The notes under the pieces: model-generated
The model's input: only the letters and a program-made list of their open reading frames with translations
What the model was told of the DNA's origin: nothing
The model's database searches: none
Source: Brevibacterium sp.
GTDB taxonomy: Bacteria > Actinomycetota > Actinomycetes > Actinomycetales > Brevibacteriaceae
Assembly: GCF_031179145.1 (NCBI RefSeq)
Contig: NZ_JAPSIB010000006.1
Location: forward strand, 97,665 to 161,664
DNA length: 64,000 bases
Reading direction: 5' to 3'
Part shown: positions 1 through 8,946 of the stretch, in pieces
How positions within the stretch are numbered: the first letter of the stretch is position 1
How the letters are laid out: the number at the start of each line of letters is the position of its first letter
Position numbers and translations under genes: made by a program

Positions 1-63
1 CAGGGCCGCGGCCTTCGCCTTCCAGTCCTCGAAGGTCGGGGCCGGTGTGGTCAGATCGTGCAT
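1..63 (-). CDS. Start of a truncated gene, possibly aldehyde dehydrogenase
   Basis: Only the first 21 codons of a minus-strand gene are inside the window; the rest lies beyond the left edge. The ATG is preceded by a good ribosome-binding site (GAAGGAG, about 8 nt upstream). The N-terminus reads MHDLTTPAPTFEDWKAKAAA, which resembles the leading helix of PuuC-type aldehyde dehydrogenases (a DW-K-A-L pattern before the first beta strand), but 21 residues cannot settle the family. It follows the MHS permease gene on the same strand after a gap of about 90 nt, so it may belong to the same operon. Confidence 0.5.
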   Translation of the reverse strand, partial: MHDLTTPAPTFEDWKAKAAAL

Positions 64-156
64 GGGTGATGCTCCTTCGCAGCAGGTGGTCGAGTCGGTG
101 AGGCGGTCGGCTGCCTGGGGTTGGTCAGCTCCCCATCGAGGCGGCTCATTCAGTGC

Positions 157-1500
157 TCAGCCCGCCGAGGCGGTCGGGCGTCCCTCCCGGTCCTCGTCCT
201 TGAGCAGGTCGATGCCCTTGGTCTCGGGGATCGACACGACGGTGACGATGCCGATGATGCCGACGACCGTGAGGAAGAATCCGGGGCTGAGGATGTTGCC
301 CGTCGTATCGATCAGCCAGGTCAGCGCATACGGTGAGGTGCCCGCGAAGAGCGCTGCGGTCACCGCATAGGCGATCGACAGGCCAGTCTGCCGAGTCCGG
401 GTGGGGAACAGTTCGACCACGGTTGCGGCGTGTGTGCCGAGGATGATCGCGAGGATGAAGGCCAGTCCGAAGGTGGAGACGAACGATGCCCAGGGGGTGT
501 CGACGTTCATGAGCATGAACAGAGGCACGGAGAGTACGGTCTGCGCGATCGCGGCGGTCATGAGCACCGGCTTCCGGCCGAAGCGATCGGAGGCGATGCC
601 GGCCAACGGCACGATGATGAGGCCCAGCGCCGAGGCGAGCGTCGAGAGCAGTGCGGCGCGCCCGGGGTCGATGCCCAGGCTCGTCTCCTGGTAGGTGAGG
701 AGGTAGACGAGCACGACATAGAAGGTGACGTTCATGAAGATCTCCATGCCGCACGTCTGGATGAATTCCTTGGGGTTGCGCTTGAAGACCTCACGCACCG
801 GCGACGGGGAGATGGTGTCCATCTTTTGCAGGGCTTCGAACTCGGGAGTGTCCTCGATCTTGCGGCGGATGTAGAGGCCGATGAGGCCCAGCGGCACAGT
901 GATGAGGAACGGAATTCGCCAGCCGCCGTCGAGGACCTGTTCGGGAGTCATCGCCTGGTTGAGCAGGTAGACGACGAAGGAGGCGAGGAGGAACCCGAGC
1001 AGGGATCCGAACTCGAGCCAGCTGCACCCGAACCCGCGGCGCTTCGGCGGAGAGAACTCGCCGAGGAACGCGGCCGCACTGCCGAACTCGCCGCCGGCGG
1101 CCAGGCCCTGGACGATGCGGGTGGCGATGAGGAGGATGGGAGCGAGCACACCGATCGTGGCGTACGTCGGCAGGATGCCGAGGATCAAGGTCGCAATCGC
1201 CATCGCGAGGATGACGATCGAGAGCGTGTGCTTGCGGCCGATCCGGTCGCCGAGGCGGCCGAAGATGATCGCGCCGATGGGACGGACGAGGAAGGAGACC
1301 GCGAACACCGCGAAGGTGGCGAGGAGTCCGGCTGTGGCGTCGGATTCGGGGAAGAACACCGCCGCGATCGTGGTGGCCATGTAGGCGTAGACGGCCCAGT
1401 CGAACCAGTGCACGAGCACACCGATCGATCCGGCCACCACGCTCTTCTGCAGACCCTTCTTGTAGGTCCGGTCATTCATATCGGGATGTACACCAGTCAT
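157..1500 (-). CDS. MFS permease, metabolite:H+ symporter (MHS) type
   Basis: A 447-residue inner-membrane permease of the major facilitator superfamily, with hydrophobic segments along its whole length. The MFS loop 2-3 signature is visible as GRLGDRIGRKHTL near residue 80, and a second, weaker copy (DRFGRKPVL) stands in the second half. The opening W-F-D-W-A-V-Y-A-Y segment is typical of the MHS (proline/betaine, ShiA, KgtP-like) branch, which imports small organic acids or zwitterions with protons. The ATG has a strong upstream AAAGGAGG. It is the fourth gene of a minus-strand set with the RidA-like, DUF1028 and M20 genes, so it probably imports the N-acyl or amide substrate those enzymes process. 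The substrate cannot be read from the sequence. Confidence 0.9.
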   Translation of the reverse strand: MTGVHPDMNDRTYKKGLQKSVVAGSIGVLVHWFDWAVYAYMATTIAAVFFPESDATAGLLATFAVFAVSFLVRPIGAIIFGRLGDRIGRKHTLSIVILAMAIATLILGILPTYATIGVLAPILLIATRIVQGLAAGGEFGSAAAFLGEFSPPKRRGFGCSWLEFGSLLGFLLASFVVYLLNQAMTPEQVLDGGWRIPFLITVPLGLIGLYIRRKIEDTPEFEALQKMDTISPSPVREVFKRNPKEFIQTCGMEIFMNVTFYVVLVYLLTYQETSLGIDPGRAALLSTLASALGLIIVPLAGIASDRFGRKPVLMTAAIAQTVLSVPLFMLMNVDTPWASFVSTFGLAFILAIILGTHAATVVELFPTRTRQTGLSIAYAVTAALFAGTSPYALTWLIDTTGNILSPGFFLTVVGIIGIVTVVSIPETKGIDLLKDEDREGRPTASAG

Positions 1501-1571
1501 GTCGCGAGTTCCTCCTTTGGAATCGTGGTGCTGGTCGGCCGGAATTCCGGCTCAGCCCGCCGAGGCGGAGT

Positions 1572-2705
1572 TCAGTTTCGTTGGCGGCAGACGTCCGCGG
1601 CAGTCCAGGCCAGCGCGGTGGCGCCGTCGTGGAGAGTTCTCTCGGCTTCGGAGCCCACGCAGGATTCGGCGAAGGCGGCCTGGTGGTTGCTCGCCTCCCC
1701 GCCCACCCCGATGTAGGGGTGGATGGCGTCGACGATCTGGGACACGTTGCCCATGTCGGTCGAGGCCCGGTTCATCGTCGCGGCCACGGGGTCGACGTCG
1801 AAGTTCCGGCCGAGTGCCAGAGCGTTGGCGCGGTAGAGGTCGAGGGCCTCTTCGTTGGTGCGCATCTCCGCGTACCGTTTGCTCTCCGGAGTGATCGACA
1901 GTTCTGCTCCGGTTGCCAGCGCTCCGGCTTCGAAGCAGTTGATGACGCGCTTCTCGAGCTCGATGAGCTGCTCGGTGGTCTCGGCGCGCACGTACCAGCG
2001 GCCCTCGGTCTTCTCCGGAATCGCGTTGGGGGCTTCGCCGCCGTTGGTCATCACACCGTGGACGCGAACGGTTGTCGGCAGCTGCTGGCGCAGGAGGCCA
2101 AGAGCGACCTGGGCGACGAGGAAGGCGTCGTTGGCGTTGACGCCGCGCTCCGGGTAGGCCGCGGCATGGGCTGCTCGGCCGGTGTATTCGACGTGCCAGT
2201 GAGTGACGGCGAAGGGCTGTGCCTCGGCGACGTCGACCGGGGCCGGGTGGGCCATGAGCGCGAAGTCGAGTTCCGTGAACGCGCCGCGTTCGAGGAGTTC
2301 GATCTTCCCACCACCGCCCTCTTCGGCTGGGGTGCCGATGACCTCGACCGTGAGGCCGAGTTCGTCGGCGACCGCGGCGAGGCCGATCGCCCCGCCGACG
2401 CTCATCGCGGAGATGAGGTTGTGGCCGCAGGCGTGCCCGAGGCCCGGCAGAGCATCGTATTCGGCAAGAAACCCGATGGTGAAGTCGCCGCTGCCGGAGG
2501 TTGCGCGGAAGGCGGTCTCGAGTCCGAGATAGGGCCGTTCGACCGTGAAGCCGTGCTCGGACAGCACTCCTGCCACCGCCGCAGACGAACGGTGCTCCTG
2601 CCACCCGAGCTCGGGGTCGTCGTGGAGCGCGTTCGACAGGTCCACGAGTGCGGGACCCACCTCGGCGATCCTGGCGGAGATGCGGTCCTTGACGGCGTCG
2701 GTCAT
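1572..2705 (-). CDS. M20 family amidohydrolase (AbgB/aminoacylase-like)
   Basis: A 377-residue cytosolic zinc-type amidohydrolase of the M20D branch. The family hydrolyses amide bonds of N-acyl amino acids, p-aminobenzoyl-glutamate and related compounds. The substrate-pocket start HDDPELGWQEH is at residues 28-38, the metal-ligand segment LGHACGHN is near residues 95-102, and the catalytic Glu pair lies in PAEEGGGGK near residue 130. The length is normal and there is no signal peptide. Its ATG overlaps the TGA of the DUF1028 gene (ATGA), which implies translational coupling. With RidA-like and DUF1028 partners and an MHS permease, it probably releases an amine- or enamine-containing product. 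The exact substrate is unknown. Confidence 0.88.
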   Translation of the reverse strand: MTDAVKDRISARIAEVGPALVDLSNALHDDPELGWQEHRSSAAVAGVLSEHGFTVERPYLGLETAFRATSGSGDFTIGFLAEYDALPGLGHACGHNLISAMSVGGAIGLAAVADELGLTVEVIGTPAEEGGGGKIELLERGAFTELDFALMAHPAPVDVAEAQPFAVTHWHVEYTGRAAHAAAYPERGVNANDAFLVAQVALGLLRQQLPTTVRVHGVMTNGGEAPNAIPEKTEGRWYVRAETTEQLIELEKRVINCFEAGALATGAELSITPESKRYAEMRTNEEALDLYRANALALGRNFDVDPVAATMNRASTDMGNVSQIVDAIHPYIGVGGEASNHQAAFAESCVGSEAERTLHDGATALAWTAADVCRQRN

Positions 2706-3385
2706 CGGTCGTCCCCGGGGACTCCGTAGGACGGGGACGCGGCCGGGTTGAGGCCGCGGGTGACGTAGTCGTCGCGCTGGGGCATCCAGACGTCGAGGAG
2801 GCGGCCGAGCTCACCGATCGGGTCCTCGTCGGCCCAGTCGACGCGCAGGTCGGTGACCCGCCAGCCGGCGTCGCTGACGACGGCCAGCCCGGCCGAATGG
2901 ACGGGACCGGCCTCACCGCCGGCGGCCATCGCGGCGGTGAAGCCCGCGTAGAGGCGCTCCTCGATCCGCCCGGCCGCGCTCAGTGCGGACTCGAGGAAGG
3001 CGTCGAGGACCTCGATGGAGGCGAGCATATTGCCTCCCGCGACCGCGTTCCTCTCACAGCGGGCACCGAAGATGCCCAGCGCCTCGGCGCCGGAGTGGGC
3101 GGCGGTGTCACCCTTGCTGTCGATGACGAGCAGCTGCCGGTAGGCGATCGCGGTCGGATCGGCTGCGGCGACGACGGCGTCGAGGGCGGACTGCGCACCC
3201 ATGCCGGCCGCCATCTCGGACAGGATCTGCGCGCCGAGGCGGGGGTCGGTGACGTTCTGGGAATTCGCTCCGCCGACGCCATCGGCGAGGTTGAGGCAGC
3301 GGGCGGAGACGGCGGGCGAGGACGAGGAGATCGCGGCCCCGAACTCACCGGTGTCGGGATCGTGGAGGAGGAGGGAGAAGGTCAT
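2702..3385 (-). CDS. DUF1028 family protein (Ntn-hydrolase-like)
   Basis: A 227-residue protein of the DUF1028 family, recognised by its start MTFSLLLHDPDTGEFGAAIS and the following SSSPAVSARC, GVGGANSQN and DPRLGAQIL segments. The family has an Ntn-hydrolase-like fold and no settled reaction. It occurs repeatedly beside RidA-type deaminases and peptidases. Its ATG overlaps the stop of the RidA-like gene (ATGA) and its own stop overlaps the M20 start (ATGA), so the three proteins are probably made together. There is no signal peptide or membrane segment. Activity on an amide or enamide intermediate is only inferred from its neighbours. Confidence 0.88.
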   Translation of the reverse strand: MTFSLLLHDPDTGEFGAAISSSSPAVSARCLNLADGVGGANSQNVTDPRLGAQILSEMAAGMGAQSALDAVVAAADPTAIAYRQLLVIDSKGDTAAHSGAEALGIFGARCERNAVAGGNMLASIEVLDAFLESALSAAGRIEERLYAGFTAAMAAGGEAGPVHSAGLAVVSDAGWRVTDLRVDWADEDPIGELGRLLDVWMPQRDDYVTRGLNPAASPSYGVPGDDR

Positions 3386-3825
3386 CGGTTCACCTCGTCG
3401 GTCGACTTGTCGCTGATCACGGCAGTGGCGTCGATCTCGACGAGCCATTCGGGACGGGCGAGGGCATGGACCACGATGCCGGTGGACACGGGGTAGACGC
3501 CTTTGAGCCATTTGCCCATCGTCCGGTACACGTCCTCGCGATAGCGGGGGTCGATGATGTAGACGGTGACCTTGACGATGTCGGCGAGGCTGCTGCCGGC
3601 CTCCTCGAGGAGCATCTTGATGTTGGCCATGGCCTTCTCGGTCTGAGCGGTGACGTCGCCGATGCCCACGGACTCGCGGGTGTCGAGGTCCTGACCGATC
3701 TGTCCGCGCAGGTAGACGACCCCACCCGCGACGACGGCCTGGCACAGGTCATTGTCGAGATTCTGCTCGGGGTAAGTCTCCTTGGTGTTGAACATTCTCA
3801 GTCGTGTGTGCGTCGGCTCAGCCAC
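3382..3825 (-). CDS. RidA family (YjgF/UK114) deaminase-like protein
   Basis: A 147-residue RidA-superfamily protein. Members deaminate enamine/imine intermediates, and catabolic relatives act as 2-aminomuconate or aminoacrylate deaminases. Visible family features are the GQIG segment, a long central helix with EKAMANIKMLLEEAG, and VKVTVYIIDP. The reading frame extends upstream, but the Shine-Dalgarno GAAGAGGAG sits 6 nt before a GTG at 3825 and directly abuts the ATG at 3831, so I place the start at GTG 3825 (VAEPTHTRLRMF). It is the first gene of the four-gene minus-strand operon and is divergent from a LysR gene. The conserved Arg that binds the substrate carboxylate in deaminating members was not mapped with certainty. 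Confidence 0.87.
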   Translation of the reverse strand: MAEPTHTRLRMFNTKETYPEQNLDNDLCQAVVAGGVVYLRGQIGQDLDTRESVGIGDVTAQTEKAMANIKMLLEEAGSSLADIVKVTVYIIDPRYREDVYRTMGKWLKGVYPVSTGIVVHALARPEWLVEIDATAVISDKSTDEVNR

Positions 3826-4039
3826 GTGCATCTCCTCTTCGAGTGATCTGGGACTCGTTCCATCCCTCGCCTCCATTCTGGGAACCTTTGGTTCATCTGG
3901 GAAATAGTTATAAGTTAGGCAGATCATCTAAGAATCAGATTCCAGTGCGGTTCGTCCGCAGCCCGAGCGCGGTCGATCCGCTGCCCGGGTGCGGTTTCGT
4001 CCGGCACTGCGGACGGACCGTCGAGGCAAAGGGGCCGGT
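3826..4039. promoter_or_regulatory. Divergent promoter region with a LysR-type T-N11-A box
   Basis: This 214-bp gap separates the RidA-like operon (leftward) from a LysR gene (rightward). It contains an AT-rich stretch at about 3900-3945, unlike the GC-rich surroundings. Within it TAGTTATAAGTTA (3905-3917) has the T-N11-A layout of LysR-binding sites, and TATAAC-like elements read leftward. Binding by the adjacent LysR protein is an inference. Confidence 0.4.
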
Positions 4040-4975
4040 ATGGTGCATCGATTCCCGATCACGCTCACGCAGCTGTCGTACTTCGTCGAGTGCGCGAAGA
4101 CGCTGAACATGACAGCGGCGAGCCACGAGCTGCACATCGCGCAGTCGGCGGTGTCGACAGCGATCAACCAGTTGGAGAAGTCTCTGGGTGCGCCGCTGTT
4201 CGTCCGCCAGCACTCCAAAGGGCTCGTCCTCACGCCGGCCGGCGAGGAGCTGCTCCAGGAGACCCATCAGATCTTCGGCCTCATCACCGATACCGTCGAG
4301 TCGATCCAGGCTGGGCAGAAGGAGGTGCGGGGAACGATCGTCCTCGCCTGCTTCAAAACGCTCGCACCGTTCCTCCTGCCACCGCTGATCGGGCGGCTCC
4401 AGGAGAAGTACCCGGAACTCACGGTCGATGTCATCGAAGGCGACCACGAGGAGGCGATGGGCGCTCTGCGCAGCGGCCGGGCGGAGATCGCTCTCAACTA
4501 CGACCTCACGGATGTCGAGGGCATCCACAGCGAAGTGGTCGGCGAGGTGCGCCCCCACATCATCGTCAACACGGGCCACCGCCTGGCGCGGAGGAAGAAA
4601 GTCGCCTTGGCCGAGCTCGCCGACCACCCGTTCGTCCTGCTCGACCTGCCGGACAGTCGCGAGTACTTCCTCACCATCCTCCGGCAGGCCGGAATCACCC
4701 CGCGGGTCAAATACCGCAGCGCCAGCTACGAGACCGTGCGGTCGATGGTCGCCACCGGGCTCGGGTTCTCGATCCTCAATCAGAGACCGCGGATCAGTCA
4801 GACCTACACGGGGGCGCGGACCGCGATCCTCGAGATCTCCGACCCCGCCCCGAGCCTCCACGTCGCGGTGTCCGCGCTGACTCGCAGTGCCCAGACCGGG
4901 AAGGCGCGGGCAGTGACAGAGGCGATGCGGGAGATCCTCGCCGAGGCGGCAGCGCGGCCGGGTGCGCACTCCTAG
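4040..4975 (+). CDS. LysR family transcriptional regulator
   Basis: A 311-residue LysR-type regulator. The N-terminal winged helix-turn-helix is clear (LTQLSYFVECAKTLNMTAAS, then IAQSAVSTAINQLEKSLG at about residues 34-51), followed by the linker helix and a periplasmic-binding-protein-like effector domain. I chose the ATG at 4040 because AAAGGGG lies just upstream and MVHRFPITLTQL matches the usual family N-terminus; the frame also opens 51 nt earlier. It is divergent to the RidA/DUF1028/M20/MHS operon and probably controls it in response to a pathway intermediate. Confidence 0.92.
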   Translation: MVHRFPITLTQLSYFVECAKTLNMTAASHELHIAQSAVSTAINQLEKSLGAPLFVRQHSKGLVLTPAGEELLQETHQIFGLITDTVESIQAGQKEVRGTIVLACFKTLAPFLLPPLIGRLQEKYPELTVDVIEGDHEEAMGALRSGRAEIALNYDLTDVEGIHSEVVGEVRPHIIVNTGHRLARRKKVALAELADHPFVLLDLPDSREYFLTILRQAGITPRVKYRSASYETVRSMVATGLGFSILNQRPRISQTYTGARTAILEISDPAPSLHVAVSALTRSAQTGKARAVTEAMREILAEAAARPGAHS

Positions 4976-5150
4976 ATGCCTGGAACCGATTGACCTGAAG
5001 CAGTTGCATCTACTCAGGTGATGCACTTGACCGCCAACAACTATTGGCCAGGCCACTCTTCTCTGCGGTTTGCTTGAAAAAGAGCGGGAACGGACCCGCC
5101 CCACAGGCAATGAAGCAAGTGCCGCGCTCGCGGTCGGAGGAAGGGTGTCC

Positions 5151-6458
5151 ATGTCGAAGAAGGATGCAGAAGTCGCCGAAGTCGTCATCATCGGTGGTGG
5201 CCAAGCCGGAATCGCCATGAGCGAGCACCTGCAGGACCGAGGGGTCCTGCACATCGTCCTCGAGAGGGATCGGGTCGCGGAGGCGTGGCGGACCAAGCGC
5301 TGGGACTCTCTCGTCGCGAACGGGCCCGCCTGGCACGACAAGTTCCCCACGCAGGACTTCGAGCACACTCATCCCGACGGCTTCGCCACGAAGGACGAAG
5401 TGGCCGAGTACTTCCAGACCCTCGTCGAGCGCAAGGGACTGCCCGTGCGCACCGGAGTCACTGTGGAGACGGTGACCGAGCGCGAAGGCGCGCCCGGTTT
5501 CCTCGTCGAAACCGATGCTGGTGACATCGCTGCGCGGTTCGTCGTCGCGGCCACCGGACCGTTCCAGAAGCCGAACGTCCCCGACGTCATTCCCGCCTCG
5601 GCAGGACTGACCCAGATGCATTCGAGCTCCTACAGGAATCCGGGCCAGCTCGACGAGGGCGCTGTGCTCGTCGTCGGCGCCGGATCCTCGGGAGTCCAGA
5701 TCGCGGCCGAGATTCAGAAGTCGGGCAGGAAGGTCTACCTCGCCGTCGGTCCCCACGACCGTCCGCCCCGCGCCTATCGCAATCGTGATTTCTGCTGGTG
5801 GCTGGGTGTGCTCGGCAAATGGGACCTCGCCGCGCCGCCCGTCGGTGCCGACCATGTGACCATCGCCGTCAGCGGCGCCGAAGGCGGACACACCGTCGAC
5901 TTCCGGGATCTGGCGGCGTCTGGAATGACTCTGCTCGGTCGGGCCGAATCGTTTGCGGACGGGAAGCTGCAGGTCCGCGATGACCTGGCGACGAACATCG
6001 CACGAGGCGACGAGAACTACCTCTCGTTGCTGCGGGAGGCCGACGAGTACGTCGAGCGCAACGGTCTCGACCTGCCCGAAGAGCCGGAAGCGCACGTGCT
6101 CGGGCCGGAGCCGGAGTGCGTGAGCAATCCGGTGCGCGAACTCGATCTCGCCGAGGCCGGCGTGACCACCGTGATCTGGGCGACCGGCTACGGCGTCGAC
6201 TACTCCTGGCTTCAGGTCGACGGCGTCCTCAATGAGCGCGGATGGCCGGTGCAGCAGCGGGGCGTGACCCCGGTGCCAGGCCTGTACTACCTCGGGCTGC
6301 CCTGGCTGTCGCGCCGCGGCTCGAGCTTCATCTGGGGAGTCTGGCACGACGCGAAGTACCTGGCCGACCAGATCGAGATCCAGCGGATGTACCGGGATTA
6401 TGCGCCGAGCACGGATGACGTGCGCACCGAGAATCCGCTGAGCGTCCTGGGCGTCTGA
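5151..6458 (+). CDS. FAD/NAD(P)-dependent oxidoreductase (flavin monooxygenase-like, COG2072)
   Basis: A 435-residue flavoprotein of the CzcO/flavin-monooxygenase-like group. The N-terminal FAD-binding Rossmann motif IIGGGQAGIAMSEHL lies at about residues 12-26, a second NAD(P)H-binding motif VVGAGSSGVQIAAEI near residue 183, and the conserved TVIWATGY near residue 340. The full FMO fingerprint FxGxxxHxxxY was not found, so a Baeyer-Villiger or N-hydroxylating role should not be assumed. The start is ATG 5151, with GGAGG about 10 nt upstream; a GTG 6 nt earlier is also possible. It stands alone between LysR and Lrp genes, about 175 nt downstream of the LysR gene, and may be co-regulated with it. 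Confidence 0.85.
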   Translation: MSKKDAEVAEVVIIGGGQAGIAMSEHLQDRGVLHIVLERDRVAEAWRTKRWDSLVANGPAWHDKFPTQDFEHTHPDGFATKDEVAEYFQTLVERKGLPVRTGVTVETVTEREGAPGFLVETDAGDIAARFVVAATGPFQKPNVPDVIPASAGLTQMHSSSYRNPGQLDEGAVLVVGAGSSGVQIAAEIQKSGRKVYLAVGPHDRPPRAYRNRDFCWWLGVLGKWDLAAPPVGADHVTIAVSGAEGGHTVDFRDLAASGMTLLGRAESFADGKLQVRDDLATNIARGDENYLSLLREADEYVERNGLDLPEEPEAHVLGPEPECVSNPVRELDLAEAGVTTVIWATGYGVDYSWLQVDGVLNERGWPVQQRGVTPVPGLYYLGLPWLSRRGSSFIWGVWHDAKYLADQIEIQRMYRDYAPSTDDVRTENPLSVLGV

Positions 6459-6504
6459 CCGACCTCATGGCCACTCGGGTCGATCGGGCTGCGAACCGAG
6501 CACT

Positions 6505-7419
6505 TCACTCCGCCATCCCGACCCCCGCAAGCCGGGTGTAGTCCTCCTTGATGACATCGAAGTGGGTCCAGGTCTCCATGGCTGCGACCTGCTCGAGTTC
6601 GCGCAGCTGTTCGATGATGTCGAGGACCTCAATCGACGACGCTCCGACCACGGTCGCGACGAAGTCATGGGCGCCGTGGGAGCGGGCGGCGAACTCGACG
6701 GCGGGACTGTCGAGGATGAACCGGCGGACCGGCTGCGGGTCCCCGGAGACGATGACGCCGATGCCCGTCGCAAAGCGACTGGGGGAGAGAACCCCGGATT
6801 TGATCGCCGCGATCCGCATGACGCCCGCGTCGATGAGTCGGCGCACGCGTGATCGCACTGCGGACGGGGACCGGTGGACCACCTCGGCGAGGGCGCGGTA
6901 GCTGATCCGGCCATCAGTCTGGAGGATCGCGATGAGCTCGCGGTCGAGGTCGTCGAGGACGATGTCCTCCCGCCGGGAAGCGACGAAGTAGCCGCGGAAC
7001 ACCTCGGCGTAGGTCGTCACCCGGATCCCGCGCACCCCGCGAATCGCGCGCACCGCGTCGAGGGTCGCGTGGAGCTCGGCGACCGTGGCATGCCGGGACT
7101 CGATGACCAGGGGCCTGATACCGCTGGTCAGCGAGACGAACACGGCGTCGGTGAGCCGGGCCACCGCCTCGGCGACGGGACGGACGGGACCGTCGACGCT
7201 GACCATGGAATGGGTGAGCACATGGTGGCCGGCGAATCCGGGATCAAGCGCCGCGACCACGCGCAGACCGTCGCGCTCGGTGAGTACCTGCAGCCTCTCG
7301 GCGATGACGTGCCGGGAGACGCCTTGAGCGCGGGCGAGGTCGAGGACGCTCACGCGTCCATCGCGCTGCAGTGCCCGGATGAGCTCCGCATCGAGTCGCG
7401 ATTGCTCCGTCTGCCTCAT
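6505..7419 (-). CDS. Lrp/AsnC family regulator with two DNA-binding domains
   Basis: A 304-residue regulator, about twice the length of classical Lrp (about 150 aa). It has two AsnC-type helix-turn-helix modules, one near residues 1-60 (DAELIRALQRDGRVSVLDLA) and one near residues 160-210 (DRELIAILQTDGRISYRALA). Each is followed by a ligand-binding-like half; the C-terminal half carries the better RAM-type domain. This tandem form is known in actinobacteria. The start is ATG 7419, with GGAG 5 nt upstream; the frame remains open further upstream but without comparable support. It is divergent to the MHS/amidohydrolase/M20 operon and is probably its regulator, perhaps responding to an amino-acid-like product. 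Confidence 0.9.
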   Translation of the reverse strand: MRQTEQSRLDAELIRALQRDGRVSVLDLARAQGVSRHVIAERLQVLTERDGLRVVAALDPGFAGHHVLTHSMVSVDGPVRPVAEAVARLTDAVFVSLTSGIRPLVIESRHATVAELHATLDAVRAIRGVRGIRVTTYAEVFRGYFVASRREDIVLDDLDRELIAILQTDGRISYRALAEVVHRSPSAVRSRVRRLIDAGVMRIAAIKSGVLSPSRFATGIGVIVSGDPQPVRRFILDSPAVEFAARSHGAHDFVATVVGASSIEVLDIIEQLRELEQVAAMETWTHFDVIKEDYTRLAGVGMAE

Positions 7420-7531
7420 CTGGTCTCCAATCGTGCGGCAGATTGGATCCTTCTGCTTCCATTCGTGAGCATACGGCAGAAAAAGACGACAGACGTGCGG
7501 AATTCGTCCTGAGAATGCCGACACTCTGCCA

Positions 7532-7560
7532 GTGACAACGGTCCTGGGCGGGCCTATCAT
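7532..7560 (+). promoter_or_regulatory. Sigma-70-type promoter of the MHS-amidohydrolase-M20 operon
   Basis: GTGACA at 7532-7537 and TATCAT at 7555-7560 are separated by exactly 17 nt, giving a near-consensus housekeeping promoter. Transcription would start near 7567, leaving a leader of about 43 nt that contains the AAAGGAG ribosome-binding site of the permease gene at 7610. The rest of the Lrp/MHS gap shows no other clear element. Confidence 0.55.
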
Positions 7561-7609
7561 CACAGCAGCGCCACGCAGACCAGTGGTCGCCCGAGCAAAG
7601 GAGCTCCCG

Positions 7610-8902
7610 ATGACGTCCTCCGCACCCGCCGCCCCCGAACGCTCCCACCGCCGCGCGGTCAAGGCCGGTTTCGCCGCCTCGGTCGGCACGACGATCGAAT
7701 GGTACGACTTCTACGTCTACGCCACCGCCGCGGCGATCGTCTTCCCCCGGGTCTTCTTCCCCGACGCGGAGCCGACCCTGGCCACTCTCGCCTCATTCGG
7801 CACCTATGCGGTCGCGTTCTTCGTCCGGCCCCTGGGCGGGATCATCTTCGGCCACGTCGGCGACCGCCTCGGCCGCAAACCGGCGCTGACGATCACCCTG
7901 CTGCTCATGGGCGTGGCCACCGTCCTCGTCGGCTGCCTGCCCGGCTATGCGACCATCGGCGCCGCCGCGCCGATCCTGCTCATCGTCCTTCGCATCGCCC
8001 AGGGCCTGGCCGTCGGCGGCGAGTGGGGCGGAGCGAGCCTCATGGCAGTCGAATCCGCACCCGAGAACTACAAGACCTTCTACGGCGGCTTCACCCAGCT
8101 CGGGAATCCGCTCGGCGCACTCCTGTCCTCGGGCGCCTTCTGGATCCTGTCCCTCATGGGCGACGACGTGCTCTTCAGCTGGGGCTGGAGGGTGCCGTTC
8201 CTCGCGAGCATCATCCTCATCGGCGTCGGCATCTGGGTACGGCTGCGCATCGAGGAGACCCCGGTATTCGAGCACCTCGGCGAGTCCGCCACCACGCCGA
8301 TCCTCCACGCTCTGCGCTTCAACTGGTACCCGATCCTCCTCGGCTTCGGGATGGTCGCCATCGCCTCGGGCGGATACTACCTCGCCACCGCGTACGTCCA
8401 GTCCTATGCGACGAGCGAGGAAATCGGTCTGGCCGCTTCGGTGATCCTGGGCGCGATGACCATCGCCTCCTTCCTCGAAGCTCTTGTCACCCTGCCACTG
8501 GCGTGGCTCGGCGACAGATGGGGCGGGAAGATGATGATGTACCTCGGCGTCGGCCTGTCGTTCCTCTGCTCGATCCCGCTCGTCCTCTCGATCGAGGCCC
8601 ACAGCGTCGCCCTCATCTACATCCTCGTCTGCGCGATCCGGGTGACGATGAGCGCCACCTGGGCGCCCCTGTCGGCCCTGATGTCGCAGATGTACCGACC
8701 CCAGGCCCGCTACACCTCCATGTCCCTGGCCTACGGAGTCGGCGCTGCGGTTTGGGGCGGACTGTCCCCGATCGCCGCGACCAGCCTCCAGGCGGGCACC
8801 GGCACGGTGTGGTCGGTCATCGGGCTCTTCGCCTTCCTGTCCGTCGTCGCCTGGGTCTCCACGGCACTCGCCCCGCAGCACAGGGACGACGACATCCGCT
8901 GA
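7610..8902 (+). CDS. MFS permease, metabolite:H+ symporter (MHS) type
   Basis: A 430-residue polytopic permease of the MHS branch of the MFS. The first helix has the characteristic GTTIEWYDFYVYATAA, and the loop 2-3 motif GHVGDRLGRKPAL is near residues 81-93. The ATG at 7610 has AAAGGAG 7 nt upstream; the frame is open from 7532 but that start has no support. It heads an operon with a YtcJ-like amidohydrolase and a variant M20 hydrolase, so it probably imports their amide or ester substrate by proton symport. The substrate is not evident. Confidence 0.92.
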   Translation: MTSSAPAAPERSHRRAVKAGFAASVGTTIEWYDFYVYATAAAIVFPRVFFPDAEPTLATLASFGTYAVAFFVRPLGGIIFGHVGDRLGRKPALTITLLLMGVATVLVGCLPGYATIGAAAPILLIVLRIAQGLAVGGEWGGASLMAVESAPENYKTFYGGFTQLGNPLGALLSSGAFWILSLMGDDVLFSWGWRVPFLASIILIGVGIWVRLRIEETPVFEHLGESATTPILHALRFNWYPILLGFGMVAIASGGYYLATAYVQSYATSEEIGLAASVILGAMTIASFLEALVTLPLAWLGDRWGGKMMMYLGVGLSFLCSIPLVLSIEAHSVALIYILVCAIRVTMSATWAPLSALMSQMYRPQARYTSMSLAYGVGAAVWGGLSPIAATSLQAGTGTVWSVIGLFAFLSVVAWVSTALAPQHRDDDIR

Positions 8903-8946
8903 ACCCCACACGTCAACCCTCACACCCCGACCCAGGAGAACATCGC

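Noticed and set aside
3829..3831. ATG start for the RidA-like gene
   Set aside because: The Shine-Dalgarno GAAGAGGAG touches this ATG directly; the GTG 6 nt further on has correct spacing.
5010..6347. A 445-codon minus-strand frame opposite the flavoprotein gene
   Set aside because: The plus-strand gene has two Rossmann motifs and a ribosome-binding site; the antisense frame has neither.
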